DNA of 33,917 nucleotides from a virus, in IMG/VR virus record IMGVR_UViG_3300031711_000016, positions 1 through 33,917 of that record; one strand, given 5' to 3'. The position numbers and the translations under genes were made by a program. This document shows positions 23,291 through 31,272 of this stretch, in pieces. Numbering within the stretch: position 1 is the stretch's first letter; each line of letters starts with the position of its first letter. The notes under the pieces are model-generated. The model was not told where the DNA came from, did no database searches, and saw only the letters and a list, made by a program, of their open reading frames with translations.

Positions 23291-24990
23291 CAGACCGGGC
23301 CGTAAGCCCCGGAGCCGTCATTGGCGCCTTGCCGTACCTGCTGCAATTTTGCGGCAGCCTCGGCGCCCGTATTCACGACATCGGCCGCCTGACCTGCGGT
23401 GTTCAGTGCGTTCACGATGCCGGCGCCCTGCTGAGCGGCGGCGATCTTCTGGCCGGTCACATCTTCGTCCGGCGTCCAATCAGCCGGCGCGCCCGTACCC
23501 TGCACCGCGCTCCGAACGATCTTCACGGCATCCACCGCATGCGCGGCATTCGGGTCGATCTGCATCGCGCCAGCCACGATCCCCAGCGCCTGCTGGGCTT
23601 GGTTGACCTTGTTCTTCTCGATCGCGTCTTGCAGTGGGTTCTGAAACGCGAACACCAAATCGCGACCCGAGAGCGGGCTTCTTGCCAACTCCAGCGGATG
23701 CCCGAAAGCGTGCATTTCGATCAACACTGCGAAAATCTCGTCGAGCAGGACAGCCATGCCGGCTTCCCACGGCTCGAACAGCGGGATATTCGCCCGAATG
23801 AATTCTTCGACCAGTTGCGCCGTCTCGTAGGCCGTCTTTGCCTGTGTCGGCAAGGTCAGCTTCGTGAGATACCATGTATCCCGCAACGCCAAGGTGGTGC
23901 GGTTGATCAGATCGATGCCGAGCGCCGGCTTGAAACCATCCGGGAACAGCGGCTCGATCGCCGGCCCCATCACTCGCTCGTCATACCCAGTTCCGTCAAT
24001 CCAGGTGATCTGCGCCGCGCCGGTCCTGATTTCTCCGGTGATCCCTTTACGCGACGCCTTCAACGGAGGATCGAGCGCCTTTTCGCCCGCTTCCAGCAGC
24101 ACCCGCGCCATCGTCTGAATGCCGCGCCCATCCGGCAAGGCCGTCATCGCCGCCGGGGAATACCCGTATTGCGATCCCGGTATCGTTTCCCACCGATCCA
24201 CGATGTAGCGGAACCGTTCGCTCGGCCGCTCCGACAGCATCATCTTGTGTTCGCTGTCGTAATACAGTGACACCCACGGCTGCTTAGGGTGCTGGTCTTT
24301 GTACCCCTCGTATTCCTCCGCCAGCATCATGACGTGACAGAGCTTGAATTCTTGGTCCGGCGTCTTGTCGAGCGCGCGAACGATGCTGCTGTGCAGCTCC
24401 GCCTTCGGGAATTGCTTTTTGATGTGGCGCGCGCTCGCCTTGAAGCGCCGCGCCATAAAATCCTGCCTCACGCCGGTTTCGTCGTCGAGCCACGCGCAAT
24501 CGCGCTGATGCCAAGTGCGCTCCAGCATGTGCCGGCGCCCCTTGCGGTCAATCGTCGTCTCGACCGACTTCACCGCGTTGCCGAACGTCACCATATCGTG
24601 ATCGGCTTCTTTTTCAGCGCGCACAAACCCGGTTGACGGATCATAGATCGCGGTGCGGGCGATCTCGTTCATTTGGTCTAGCAACCCCTTGATTGCGGGG
24701 TCGCCATTCATCTGCTGGTCGTTAAGTTTGGCCCTGAACCACTCGCGCCCGCCGGGGCGCAACATCGCCGCTCGAGCATCGCCCAATTCGCGACAACAAC
24801 GGATCGGCTCGCTGTCCATCAAGTCGAGTGCGAACTCCTCGCCTAGCGCGCGTTCGACCGTGAAATCGGCGCGCTGCGGCCGGAAATTAAGCGCGATCTC
24901 CTGATTGAGCGCGTCGAGATTGGCCTTCTTATCGAACAGCCGCTCTTCGCGCCGGCATAGTTCCTTTGCGTTGTCGTCGGCCACTGGCAA
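23290..24990 (-). CDS. Portal protein (T7-type head-tail connector), 566 aa
   Basis: Features of the T7-type head-tail connector family include an N-terminal helical part with CRREERLFDKKANLDALNQE, the block MDSEPIRCCRELGDARAAML (residues 58-77), the clip/stem region WETIPGSQYGYSPAAMTALP, and a C-terminal helical crown ending GSGAYGPV. The dodecameric ring would be the DNA gate at one capsid vertex and bind the terminase. Length is close to T7 gp8. It lies downstream of small head genes and just before the Bbp19-like gene. Confidence 0.9.
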   Translation of the reverse strand: MPVADDNAKELCRREERLFDKKANLDALNQEIALNFRPQRADFTVERALGEEFALDLMDSEPIRCCRELGDARAAMLRPGGREWFRAKLNDQQMNGDPAIKGLLDQMNEIARTAIYDPSTGFVRAEKEADHDMVTFGNAVKSVETTIDRKGRRHMLERTWHQRDCAWLDDETGVRQDFMARRFKASARHIKKQFPKAELHSSIVRALDKTPDQEFKLCHVMMLAEEYEGYKDQHPKQPWVSLYYDSEHKMMLSERPSERFRYIVDRWETIPGSQYGYSPAAMTALPDGRGIQTMARVLLEAGEKALDPPLKASRKGITGEIRTGAAQITWIDGTGYDERVMGPAIEPLFPDGFKPALGIDLINRTTLALRDTWYLTKLTLPTQAKTAYETAQLVEEFIRANIPLFEPWEAGMAVLLDEIFAVLIEMHAFGHPLELARSPLSGRDLVFAFQNPLQDAIEKNKVNQAQQALGIVAGAMQIDPNAAHAVDAVKIVRSAVQGTGAPADWTPDEDVTGQKIAAAQQGAGIVNALNTAGQAADVVNTGAEAAAKLQQVRQGANDGSGAYGPV

Positions 24991-24998
24991 TCAGGGGC

Positions 24999-25421
24999 TC
25001 AATCGGCGCTCGGGCGCGGCACAAGCGCCTTGACGGTCTCCCGCGCGATCACCATTCGCGCAGTCACCCGCAATTCCTCGCACGAGGACATTTCGTCGTC
25101 GAGCCAGACCGCGCCGTTCTGACCGGCATCGCCAGCCGCGAGACGCCGCGCCGCTTCAGCATCCTCCGCGGCGATGATCAGCTCGACCGGAACGCCGGTG
25201 AAGTGGAACGGCGGCTCCTGATCGTTGACCGCCTGGAGCAGCCATATCGGCATCGCCGCAGGTTCGGGCTCGGGTTCGGGCTCGATGGGATCTTCTTCCG
25301 ACAGAGCGGTAGCGGCCCTGAACGCCTCGCCGCGCTCAGCATAGCCTTCGGGCTCACGCCCCTCGGCGATCTTCTGTTCGGCCTCGGCCAATCCCGCGAT
25401 GCCAGACTTTTCGTCTTCCAT
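24999..25421 (-). CDS. Head-module hypothetical protein, 140 aa
   Basis: The N-terminal half is acidic and includes a pure Glu-Pro run (EPEPEPEP) encoded by a 12-bp direct repeat around 25261-25287. The C-terminal half looks folded, with FTGVPVELIIAAEDAEAARR and a final basic helix. The start is supported by GGAGG. It lies directly upstream of the portal. I do not know a family. The length of the Glu-Pro run may vary by slippage. Confidence 0.6.
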   Translation of the reverse strand: MEDEKSGIAGLAEAEQKIAEGREPEGYAERGEAFRAATALSEEDPIEPEPEPEPAAMPIWLLQAVNDQEPPFHFTGVPVELIIAAEDAEAARRLAAGDAGQNGAVWLDDEMSSCEELRVTARMVIARETVKALVPRPSAD

Positions 25422-25432
25422 TTCCGCCTCCG

Positions 25433-25627
25433 TTAAGCCACGCCGAGCTTTGAGCCGCTATAGTCGCCGCCGGCGCCGGTCAGGATCGTCGACGCGCGGC
25501 CGGTGCGCTGCGTTGTGTCCTGCGCCAGCCGCTTGCGTTCCAGAATGGCCGGGTCATACAGGTCCGGCATCTGCGCGACCGGCGGTGTTGCGGGCAACGG
25601 CTTGTCGCCCTTGTCGAAAAGAGACAT
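25433..25627 (-). CDS. Small pre-portal phage protein, 64 aa
   Basis: The ATG at 25627 shares a base with the previous stop (TGATG). The protein has a short basic/Pro-rich start (MSLFDKGDKPLPATPPVAQM), a charged middle with LERKRLAQDT, and RTGRASTILTG near the end. This is the recognisable layout of a short protein found just before or near portals in many podoviruses and siphoviruses. Function is not established. A longer in-frame extension upstream is a shadow of the neighbouring gene. Confidence 0.7.
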   Translation of the reverse strand: MSLFDKGDKPLPATPPVAQMPDLYDPAILERKRLAQDTTQRTGRASTILTGAGGDYSGSKLGVA

Positions 25628-26043
25628 CAGCCGTAATTGCCCGCCGCCAGGGTCAGCGGCACATAAACGACGCCATCGATCTCGACGCAGACCTTGAACG
25701 CCGTCTTCGCGCTGTCCGTGATCGAGAGCTGATAGGTGCCGTCCGCGATGTTTTGCACCAACAGCGCTTTCTTGGCGATCAGCGCCGAGAGCACCTGGCC
25801 GGTTGTCCCTGCGGTCTTGTCGGTCACCGCGCCTGACGCCGTGGTGGCGGTGACGCCGACGCCCGTCGCGCTGTCGCTGAGGTACAGCAGGAACATATGC
25901 GGGCCAGCCGGACGGCCAATCCGGTTTCGGATTGTCAGCGTGACCAGCGTCGCATTGCTGCCATCCGTCGCCGCTACTGCGGTGACATTGTGCGGGCGAA
26001 AATGTACCCACTCGTCACTGTTCGGTCCCGGTGCTACCGCCAT
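25627..26043 (-). CDS. Putative small structural protein, 138 aa
   Basis: The protein is beta-rich and Ala/Thr/Val-heavy with one Cys. It contains HMFLLYLSDSATGVGVTATT and ends YVPLTLAAGNYG, features of small virion decoration or fibre-base domains. Its position between large terminase and the small pre-portal protein is typical for head accessory genes. It could be a head-fibre or decoration protein. No family-specific motif is recognised. Confidence 0.55.
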   Translation of the reverse strand: MAVAPGPNSDEWVHFRPHNVTAVAATDGSNATLVTLTIRNRIGRPAGPHMFLLYLSDSATGVGVTATTASGAVTDKTAGTTGQVLSALIAKKALLVQNIADGTYQLSITDSAKTAFKVCVEIDGVVYVPLTLAAGNYG

Positions 26044-26067
26044 ATCCTGCTCTCCTTTGATGAACCG

Positions 26068-27387
26068 CTAGCGTGCCCAGCGCTTCTGCCGCGCGTAACC
26101 GACGCTGGCCTGTGTCTGTAATGGTTGCCGGTCAATCTCCGGCTCCTGATAGGCGACGCACATCATCCCGAAGGCGTCCGAGCCGTGGCTCGACCAATCG
26201 TGGTCAGGCCCAAGCCCGATCTCGCGCTCATCGTCCGAGCGTTTTTCGTGATACCAGCCCAGCGCGTCTCGACCCGACTCCGTAGTGGCTTCGTTGAACC
26301 ACACCATCGGGAACCGGCGCCGCGCCGCCTCAATCCTCAATCTCGCGGCGCCCTTGCCCTGATTGGGGATCACGGTCACGTCGAAACCAGCGTGACGGAA
26401 CGCGCTGTTAAACGACACGTCATGCACGCGGTCGTTGGTCTCGCCATCGTGCGGCAGGAAGATTTGCGCCTTGCCCCAGCCTTGCTCACGCAGCCACTGG
26501 ATATGCACCGCGAGCGGCTGACCGACCGCCTCGTAATAGTCGAGCACCCTGATTTCGCGACCGATGAACTGCGCGATCCAGATGGCGAAGGCGTCAGACT
26601 TGGCCCCCGTGCCGCCGATGTCGCAATACGCGCGCACCGACATCAGGGGGTCGGCGGCGACCCGGCATATCCGGCCTGACCGTCTCGCGTCCGCTAGCCC
26701 GGCCGCGTAATAAGCCCCGGCATGGGCGGTGGCATAACCACCCTCCCAAATATGCTCATACTGTTCGGGGCGCTTCTCTTTATCCTCGCGGCGTTGAGTT
26801 TCAAGAATGGTCGGGAACCACGGGTTGTCTCGCCAGTTCATCTCGACGATCTTGGACTGCGACGGCGTGTCCATCCGAAAGCGCTGATTGGTAGCGCTGT
26901 TTTTTCGCTCCGGGTTCCACGTTACCCAAATCTCGGCGTTCTCTTCACGAACACTCGGGATCGCCTTTACCCACGCCGTTTCGGACACAGGTTCGGCTTC
27001 ATCGACCCACAGCAGATGAATGCGCGCTTTCGATTTCACCGAGTCGAGGTTGTGCCGAAGCCCGATAAACGAGAAGTCTATGCGCCCGTCTTTAGTGCGG
27101 ATGAACTTCTCGCCAATGTCGTACCTCGCAGAAAGCCAAGGCTCGCTCTGAATAGCCGCCTTGACCTCGGCCATCGAACTTTCATCGAGCGAATTCTGAA
27201 ACTCCCGACCGCAAACGATAACCCCGGATGCCCCACCCTCGGCGCAGCGGAACCCGTGCACCGCGGCCATCTTTGCGAACGACCGCGTTTTGGCCGAACC
27301 ACGGCCGCCGTAGGCCCCACGATACATCGCCTCGCCCGAAAACACCGGCACGAGCTTGGCCGGCAGGGCGAGTTGGATTGCCCCCAT
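26068..27387 (-). CDS. terL: Terminase large subunit, 439 aa
   Basis: This is the packaging motor that cuts and pumps DNA into the head. The ATPase domain shows Walker A GGRGSAKT (27-34), Walker B LLWVDEAE (125-132) and the coupling motif VTWNPE (155-160). The nuclease domain shows the acidic residues expected of an RNase H fold: D256 in CDIGGTG, D314 in PHDGE and D396/D404 in the C-terminal DHDWSSHGSDAFG segment. The layout fits the PBSX/Terminase_3-type family. It starts one base after the stop of the 88-residue secreted protein, so it is probably coupled to it. Confidence 0.95.
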   Translation of the reverse strand: MGAIQLALPAKLVPVFSGEAMYRGAYGGRGSAKTRSFAKMAAVHGFRCAEGGASGVIVCGREFQNSLDESSMAEVKAAIQSEPWLSARYDIGEKFIRTKDGRIDFSFIGLRHNLDSVKSKARIHLLWVDEAEPVSETAWVKAIPSVREENAEIWVTWNPERKNSATNQRFRMDTPSQSKIVEMNWRDNPWFPTILETQRREDKEKRPEQYEHIWEGGYATAHAGAYYAAGLADARRSGRICRVAADPLMSVRAYCDIGGTGAKSDAFAIWIAQFIGREIRVLDYYEAVGQPLAVHIQWLREQGWGKAQIFLPHDGETNDRVHDVSFNSAFRHAGFDVTVIPNQGKGAARLRIEAARRRFPMVWFNEATTESGRDALGWYHEKRSDDEREIGLGPDHDWSSHGSDAFGMMCVAYQEPEIDRQPLQTQASVGYARQKRWAR

Positions 27388-27654
27388 TTACTTCGTCGGC
27401 TCGAAAGCCCACAGCGGCTTTGCGTATTCGGCCCAGCCTTGCTCACGCTTCTTGCTGTCGGCCAGATCGCGAGCGAGCTGTTCGTTCTGCTCCTTCAACA
27501 GCGAGACATAACCACCGATCGCCTTCAGCATGTTCTCGTACTGCGTGCGAGCCGCGCCGACCTGGGCCGCAACGTCGCGCTCGGCAACCTGCGTGTCGGC
27601 CGCGTGCGCGGCTCCGGCCCCCGCAATCAGCAGTGCCGCCAGAAACAACCGCAT
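27388..27654 (-). CDS. Small secreted helical protein, 88 aa
   Basis: A Sec signal peptide (MRLFLAALLIAGAGAAHA, cleavage after AHA) is followed by about 70 residues of amphipathic helix rich in Gln, Lys and Glu (YVSLLKEQNEQLARDLADSK), ending with aromatic residues (WAEYAKPLWAF). The ATG overlaps the tailspike stop (TGATG) and the stop abuts the large terminase start. It parallels the 69-residue protein at 3696-3905 in layout and ending. It might be a partner of the exported tailspike-like protein or an i-spanin-like factor. The role is unknown. Confidence 0.65.
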   Translation of the reverse strand: MRLFLAALLIAGAGAAHAADTQVAERDVAAQVGAARTQYENMLKAIGGYVSLLKEQNEQLARDLADSKKREQGWAEYAKPLWAFEPTK

Positions 27655-30191
27655 CAGTTATACACCCACGCGTTCTCGAGGCAGACCACCGAGCGCTGTT
27701 TTGCGCCATCCGCGGCGGCGTAAGCAGACAGGTATGTCGGGCTTGTCTTGCCGTCCGATACCGTGGCGATCGATCCGGCCATCGCGGAGTTGCAAGTCGG
27801 GATCGCACTGCCGCCGCTGCCCGCGTACTGCGTCTGCGGCTGGATGAGCTTGCCCGAGATGACGCCCGCGCCTCGCCCATTCAGCCCGAAGGCGTGGAAC
27901 GATAGATCATCATCCATCGCCCACGCGCCCGCCATCGAGGCGTCATTTGCGGTCACGCGAAAAATCAACTGCGCGCCGGTGTGGCCGCTCGACCAGTCCT
28001 GCGTTGTGGAGCCCTCGATACGGGCAGCCTCGGTCATGTGGCCGTTGGTCGTGTCGTACTGGCCGTAAAAGCCGTAGTACCCGAGAATGTCGCCGCTCGA
28101 TACGGCAGCCAGAGACCCATGCGTACCGCGGGTGCGGCCGAGCATCATCGACGCCGTGTGGCTTGTGCCGTAGGCGACGATGTTGCTCGCCACGTTCTGC
28201 TCATCAGGTCCGTCGAGCAGGCGGGCGAAGGTCTGCGTCACCATGCCGTTGAAATTGGTCGAGTTCGCCAGGGTTGCGCCCGAGTAGAACGTATCAACCA
28301 GCGGCTCGACCGGATCGCCACTATGGATGCAGACACGGGTCGTCTGGCACCAGCGGTTGCCGAAGCCGGTATCGATCAGCGCCGTGGTAACGCCGTTGAG
28401 CGCGCCCGTGCCGTAGACATCGTTAAACGAAGCGCCGTTCGCGAAGGCGATGCCAACATAAGTCGTGGTTGTGCCGCCGCTTTCGACATACGGGCGATCG
28501 AACTTGTTGCGCGAGGCACCGTTCGCCCCTGTTCCGACCAAAATGTCATAGGCCGTGTTCTGGAAACTGATGCCCGAGAAATCGTTGTCGTCGCCGTTTG
28601 CCAGCACCAAGCCCATCAACAGGCAAGACGCCTCCTTCGGCGCGATGATGCTGTGGTTCAGCTTCTCGGTGCCGTCCGACTTGGTGGTGTCAACCAAGAT
28701 GCCGACCGGGGAGAACACGCACGTCGCCTCGCCGATTGTCGTCCAACGGCTGCCGACAACCCCGCGGTTCCAGCGCGTATAGGTCAGGTTGTTTAGATTG
28801 TTCCCCAGCAAGGTGACGTTTGCTGTGGGTAGCACCTTGTCACCAAGGCTGTCGGTATAGGTCCAAGGCGGCGAGAAGACGGCCTCCTGGCCCGTTAGAT
28901 CACTCGGCCCCGTAACATTCCAATGCGTCGCGTCGACCTGGCTGCCGACTGTCGAGTATCGATTGCTCGACCGCGCGCAGCTTTTGCAGAGGATGACTTG
29001 CCCAGTCGCGATCGTCCCTTTGTTCAGCGTGTTAACGGTCATCACGCTTGAGGTAATCGAGATATTTGCCTCGGCGCTGCTGGCAATCGACCCGGCGCCG
29101 TAGCTATCGAAGTCTTCAAGGATCGTGCGCTGAGCGCCGGCGATCGTCAGGTTGGATCCCGCCAGACCGCCGCCATCCATGACGCAATTCTTGATCTGCG
29201 GCCCGCGCTGGATCGCGGCTGTCGGATACGCGTCGCCAAGGGTAACGGTCGTCATACCGTAGCCCACCGCCGTCCGGTGGAACGTGGCGGCCTGCCCCAT
29301 GCAAACCATCTGCAAGCCAGGCGGGATCGTCAGCGACGTGAAATCGAGTTCCATCGGATTGTAGAGCACGAGACCCGACGACGCGGCGTAGTTGATCGCC
29401 TTCTGGATTTGCGCCGTGGCGTCCGAGCCGTGCGAAGGCGGCCCGAAGTCTCGCATATCAAGAAAGCTCTGCGTCGTTATCCACGACGTACCATCGTCCG
29501 CATCCCGGCAATGGCCCTTGTCGCTGACAAACCCGTTGTCGGCACAAGTCCCACTCTTGTTCCAGAACGTCAGCGCCGGCGCGTCGCCTACTGCACTGGC
29601 ACCGCCCCGGATCGCGCGACTCGCCGTCGCGCCTGAGAGCGCCGCCAGGGCCGTATCGGTGCTCACCCACGGCAGCGCCGCGACCGAGGCCGCCCCGACC
29701 GAGCTCGCGACATACCCGACCGTCGCAACCTGCGTTGACCCAGCGCCGCCCGAGGGGGTCGGCGCAGTCGGCGTGCCGAGCAACGCCCAGCCTGTCGCGT
29801 TTGCCGTCGCGATCGTGGTGCCGTCTGCCGTGACCTGTAGCGCCTTCGCCGCCTCGCCGTAGCTCGCCCACGACAGCAGCGGGTTGCCGCTCGTATCGTG
29901 ACCGAGGCCCAGAGCGTTATACGCGCCGGTCGTCGCCGCGCTGTTGGTGCTCAGACCGAGCGCGTTCAAGTCGGTGATCGAGAACGGATTGAGGCCCTTG
30001 CCCTGCGCGTCGCCCGCCAGGCCACCGGCTTTGCCGTAGCGACCGTTGGTCAGGAACTTGAGTGCGTCGCCGGGCACGAGGTCGGAGCCGTCCTGATATG
30101 CGGGGACACGCTGGGCATACGCTGGCACAGCAACAGCCGCACCCAGCGCAGCCGCGAGCACCCCGCGCCCGAGATAGCGAAGCAGGTTCAT
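27654..30191 (-). CDS. Tailspike-like beta-helix protein with Sec signal peptide, 845 aa
   Basis: Residues 1-26 form a strong signal peptide (basic start, long hydrophobic core, AYA before Q). Residues 30-175 resemble N-terminal linkers of phage tail proteins. From about 243 the phrase FLDMRDFGPPSHGSDATAQI followed by an Ala-rich helix is the opening of pectate-lyase-type right-handed beta-helix spikes, which bind or degrade surface polysaccharide. Twelve cysteines, several closely paired (CADNGFVSDKGHC, CKSC, CQTTRVC), would suit a disulfide-forming compartment. It starts after its own hairpin and AGGA site and is coupled to the 88-aa gene. Confidence 0.8.
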   Translation of the reverse strand: MNLLRYLGRGVLAAALGAAVAVPAYAQRVPAYQDGSDLVPGDALKFLTNGRYGKAGGLAGDAQGKGLNPFSITDLNALGLSTNSAATTGAYNALGLGHDTSGNPLLSWASYGEAAKALQVTADGTTIATANATGWALLGTPTAPTPSGGAGSTQVATVGYVASSVGAASVAALPWVSTDTALAALSGATASRAIRGGASAVGDAPALTFWNKSGTCADNGFVSDKGHCRDADDGTSWITTQSFLDMRDFGPPSHGSDATAQIQKAINYAASSGLVLYNPMELDFTSLTIPPGLQMVCMGQAATFHRTAVGYGMTTVTLGDAYPTAAIQRGPQIKNCVMDGGGLAGSNLTIAGAQRTILEDFDSYGAGSIASSAEANISITSSVMTVNTLNKGTIATGQVILCKSCARSSNRYSTVGSQVDATHWNVTGPSDLTGQEAVFSPPWTYTDSLGDKVLPTANVTLLGNNLNNLTYTRWNRGVVGSRWTTIGEATCVFSPVGILVDTTKSDGTEKLNHSIIAPKEASCLLMGLVLANGDDNDFSGISFQNTAYDILVGTGANGASRNKFDRPYVESGGTTTTYVGIAFANGASFNDVYGTGALNGVTTALIDTGFGNRWCQTTRVCIHSGDPVEPLVDTFYSGATLANSTNFNGMVTQTFARLLDGPDEQNVASNIVAYGTSHTASMMLGRTRGTHGSLAAVSSGDILGYYGFYGQYDTTNGHMTEAARIEGSTTQDWSSGHTGAQLIFRVTANDASMAGAWAMDDDLSFHAFGLNGRGAGVISGKLIQPQTQYAGSGGSAIPTCNSAMAGSIATVSDGKTSPTYLSAYAAADGAKQRSVVCLENAWVYN

Positions 30192-30212
30192 GCCGTGTCC
30201 TGGAAATGGAAA

Positions 30213-30230
30213 AGCCGCCCGAAAGCGGCT
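30213..30230 (-). terminator. Terminator-like hairpin upstream of the tailspike gene
   Basis: On the minus strand AGCCGC, a 6-nt loop, GCGGCT is followed by TTTCC, giving a U-run of four with the last stem base. It lies between the 69-aa gene and the tailspike start, so it may end the small-terminase transcript or reduce read-through into the exported module. Confidence 0.5.
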
Positions 30231-30251
30231 GTTATCGCGCTATGGTTGTGT

Positions 30252-30267
30252 CCGCTCGGTGGAGCGG
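30252..30267. other. Second hairpin upstream of the tailspike gene
   Basis: CCGCTC (30252-30257) pairs perfectly with GAGCGG (30262-30267) around a 4-nt loop. On the plus strand a TTTTT follows after a 6-nt gap, so it could stop rightward transcription; on the minus strand there is no T-run. With the neighbouring hairpin it makes a structured boundary. Confidence 0.35.
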
Positions 30268-30282
30268 GAGCATTTTTGTAAA

Positions 30283-30492
30283 CTAGCGGTTGGCTTCAGC
30301 CTCGATCCGCTCGATGATGCGGCTCTTTACGTCTTCGCCAAGACAGGAGGCGTCGCGAACAGCTTGCTTAATCCTCACGTCAAACGACGCCCTCATCATC
30401 ACCATAAGCTGCGAGTCTGGAACTCTCACGATGACATCGGGGGCATCTATCTGCCCGCAATTAGCTGTCAGCGTTTGGCGGTAGCTCATCAT
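30283..30492 (-). CDS. Small protein, possible ribbon-helix-helix, 69 aa
   Basis: The second half (LMVMMRASFDVRIKQAVRDA, then GEDVKSRIIERIEAEANR) follows the strand-helix-helix rhythm of Arc/MetJ-type DNA-binding proteins, though the match is loose. Two adjacent ATGs (30492 and 30489) could start it, with a weak purine-rich site upstream. It lies 34 nt after the 81-aa gene and just before the hairpin pair. It may be a regulator of the downstream module or an unrelated small protein. Confidence 0.45.
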   Translation of the reverse strand: MMSYRQTLTANCGQIDAPDVIVRVPDSQLMVMMRASFDVRIKQAVRDASCLGEDVKSRIIERIEAEANR

Positions 30493-30526
30493 CTCTCGCC
30501 CTTCGGCTCGACCGGCACTTGCGTAT

Positions 30527-30772
30527 CTAGGGTTGGGGCGGGGTTATCCTCTTGACCCGGCCCGACCCCCACGTGGCATGATCGTGGTCGCTCTTCGCTT
30601 GCACGATCTGATCTACGGCATATCGCCCATCAACCTCAGCAAGAACCTCACGCCTCAGCGCCGAAAGCTCTGCCGACAAATCACTGATCCGCTTAAGCTT
30701 GTCTCGCAACTCGGGCGACAAGTCGGGCAATTGCCGCAACCACGAAACGCCTTGCGACTTCACCCGATTCAC
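30527..30772 (-). CDS. Small helical protein coupled to the small terminase, 81 aa
   Basis: The GTG start at 30772 overlaps the stop of the small terminase gene (GTGA), a strong sign of coupling. Residues 17-48 form a charged helix with coiled-coil character (LRDKLKRISDLSAELSALRR), and the last 25 residues are basic and polar. No family is recognised. It could assist terminase assembly, as inference from coupling only. Confidence 0.55.
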   Translation of the reverse strand: MNRVKSQGVSWLRQLPDLSPELRDKLKRISDLSAELSALRREVLAEVDGRYAVDQIVQAKSDHDHATWGSGRVKRITPPQP

Positions 30773-31227
30773 TCCCCCGCGCCCTTCGGCTCGACCGGCA
30801 CCAACTCGATACGGGTGATCGTCTCAAGCGGACCACCATTTGGCCCGGTGTGGGCTACCTCGGTCTTTTCGCCATACTTCTTTGGCGCCATCTTTGCCAT
30901 CAACCAGCGGCGAGCATCGACGCGTAGCTTTGAGCGCTGAATGTGCTCATGATCAAGAACCGTGACCTCGCGGCCATCGATCTCGCGCTTGATCCAATCG
31001 TTCGTGCCGTCGTCAGCAATCTCAATGATTTCCTCAGCGAAACGATCGGCCTGCAAATCTTTCGCGCGCGCATATTGTTCACGGAAAGCCTCGTCATCGC
31101 GCGCCCAATTCACTATTGCCGATGGGCTCGCGACGCCAAGCTCTTTGGCGATCTGACGTAGTGTAAACCCCTCAGCGATGCGCTCACAGATCATCTCGGC
31201 GTTTTCTGCTGACCGAATAGCCGTCAT
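30769..31227 (-). CDS. terS: Terminase small subunit, 152 aa
   Basis: Residues 1-50 contain a helix-turn-helix (EGFTLRQIAKELGVASPSAI) for recognising the packaging site. The middle is helical, and RSKLRVDARRWLMAKMAPKK followed by YGEK is a signature of small terminase subunits of this type. The C-terminal part, with GPLETITRIELVPVEPKGAGE, probably contacts the large subunit. The start has AAGG upstream. Unusually, the large subunit gene is 3.4 kb downstream, separated by two small genes and the signal-peptide module. Confidence 0.85.
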   Translation of the reverse strand: MTAIRSAENAEMICERIAEGFTLRQIAKELGVASPSAIVNWARDDEAFREQYARAKDLQADRFAEEIIEIADDGTNDWIKREIDGREVTVLDHEHIQRSKLRVDARRWLMAKMAPKKYGEKTEVAHTGPNGGPLETITRIELVPVEPKGAGE

Positions 31228-31272
31228 TGCCTTACCTTGCGCTCCCCCACAATAACCACGCCCCTCACCACC

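Noticed and set aside
23215-24270. A 351-codon plus-strand frame opposite the portal gene
   Set aside because: It is His/Arg-rich with no domain pattern and is fully covered by the portal coding sequence on the other strand.
25261-25290. GGTTCGGGCTCG direct repeat as a possible regulatory iteron
   Set aside because: It is in frame and simply encodes the Glu-Pro run of the 140-aa protein. It is best seen as a coding microsatellite.
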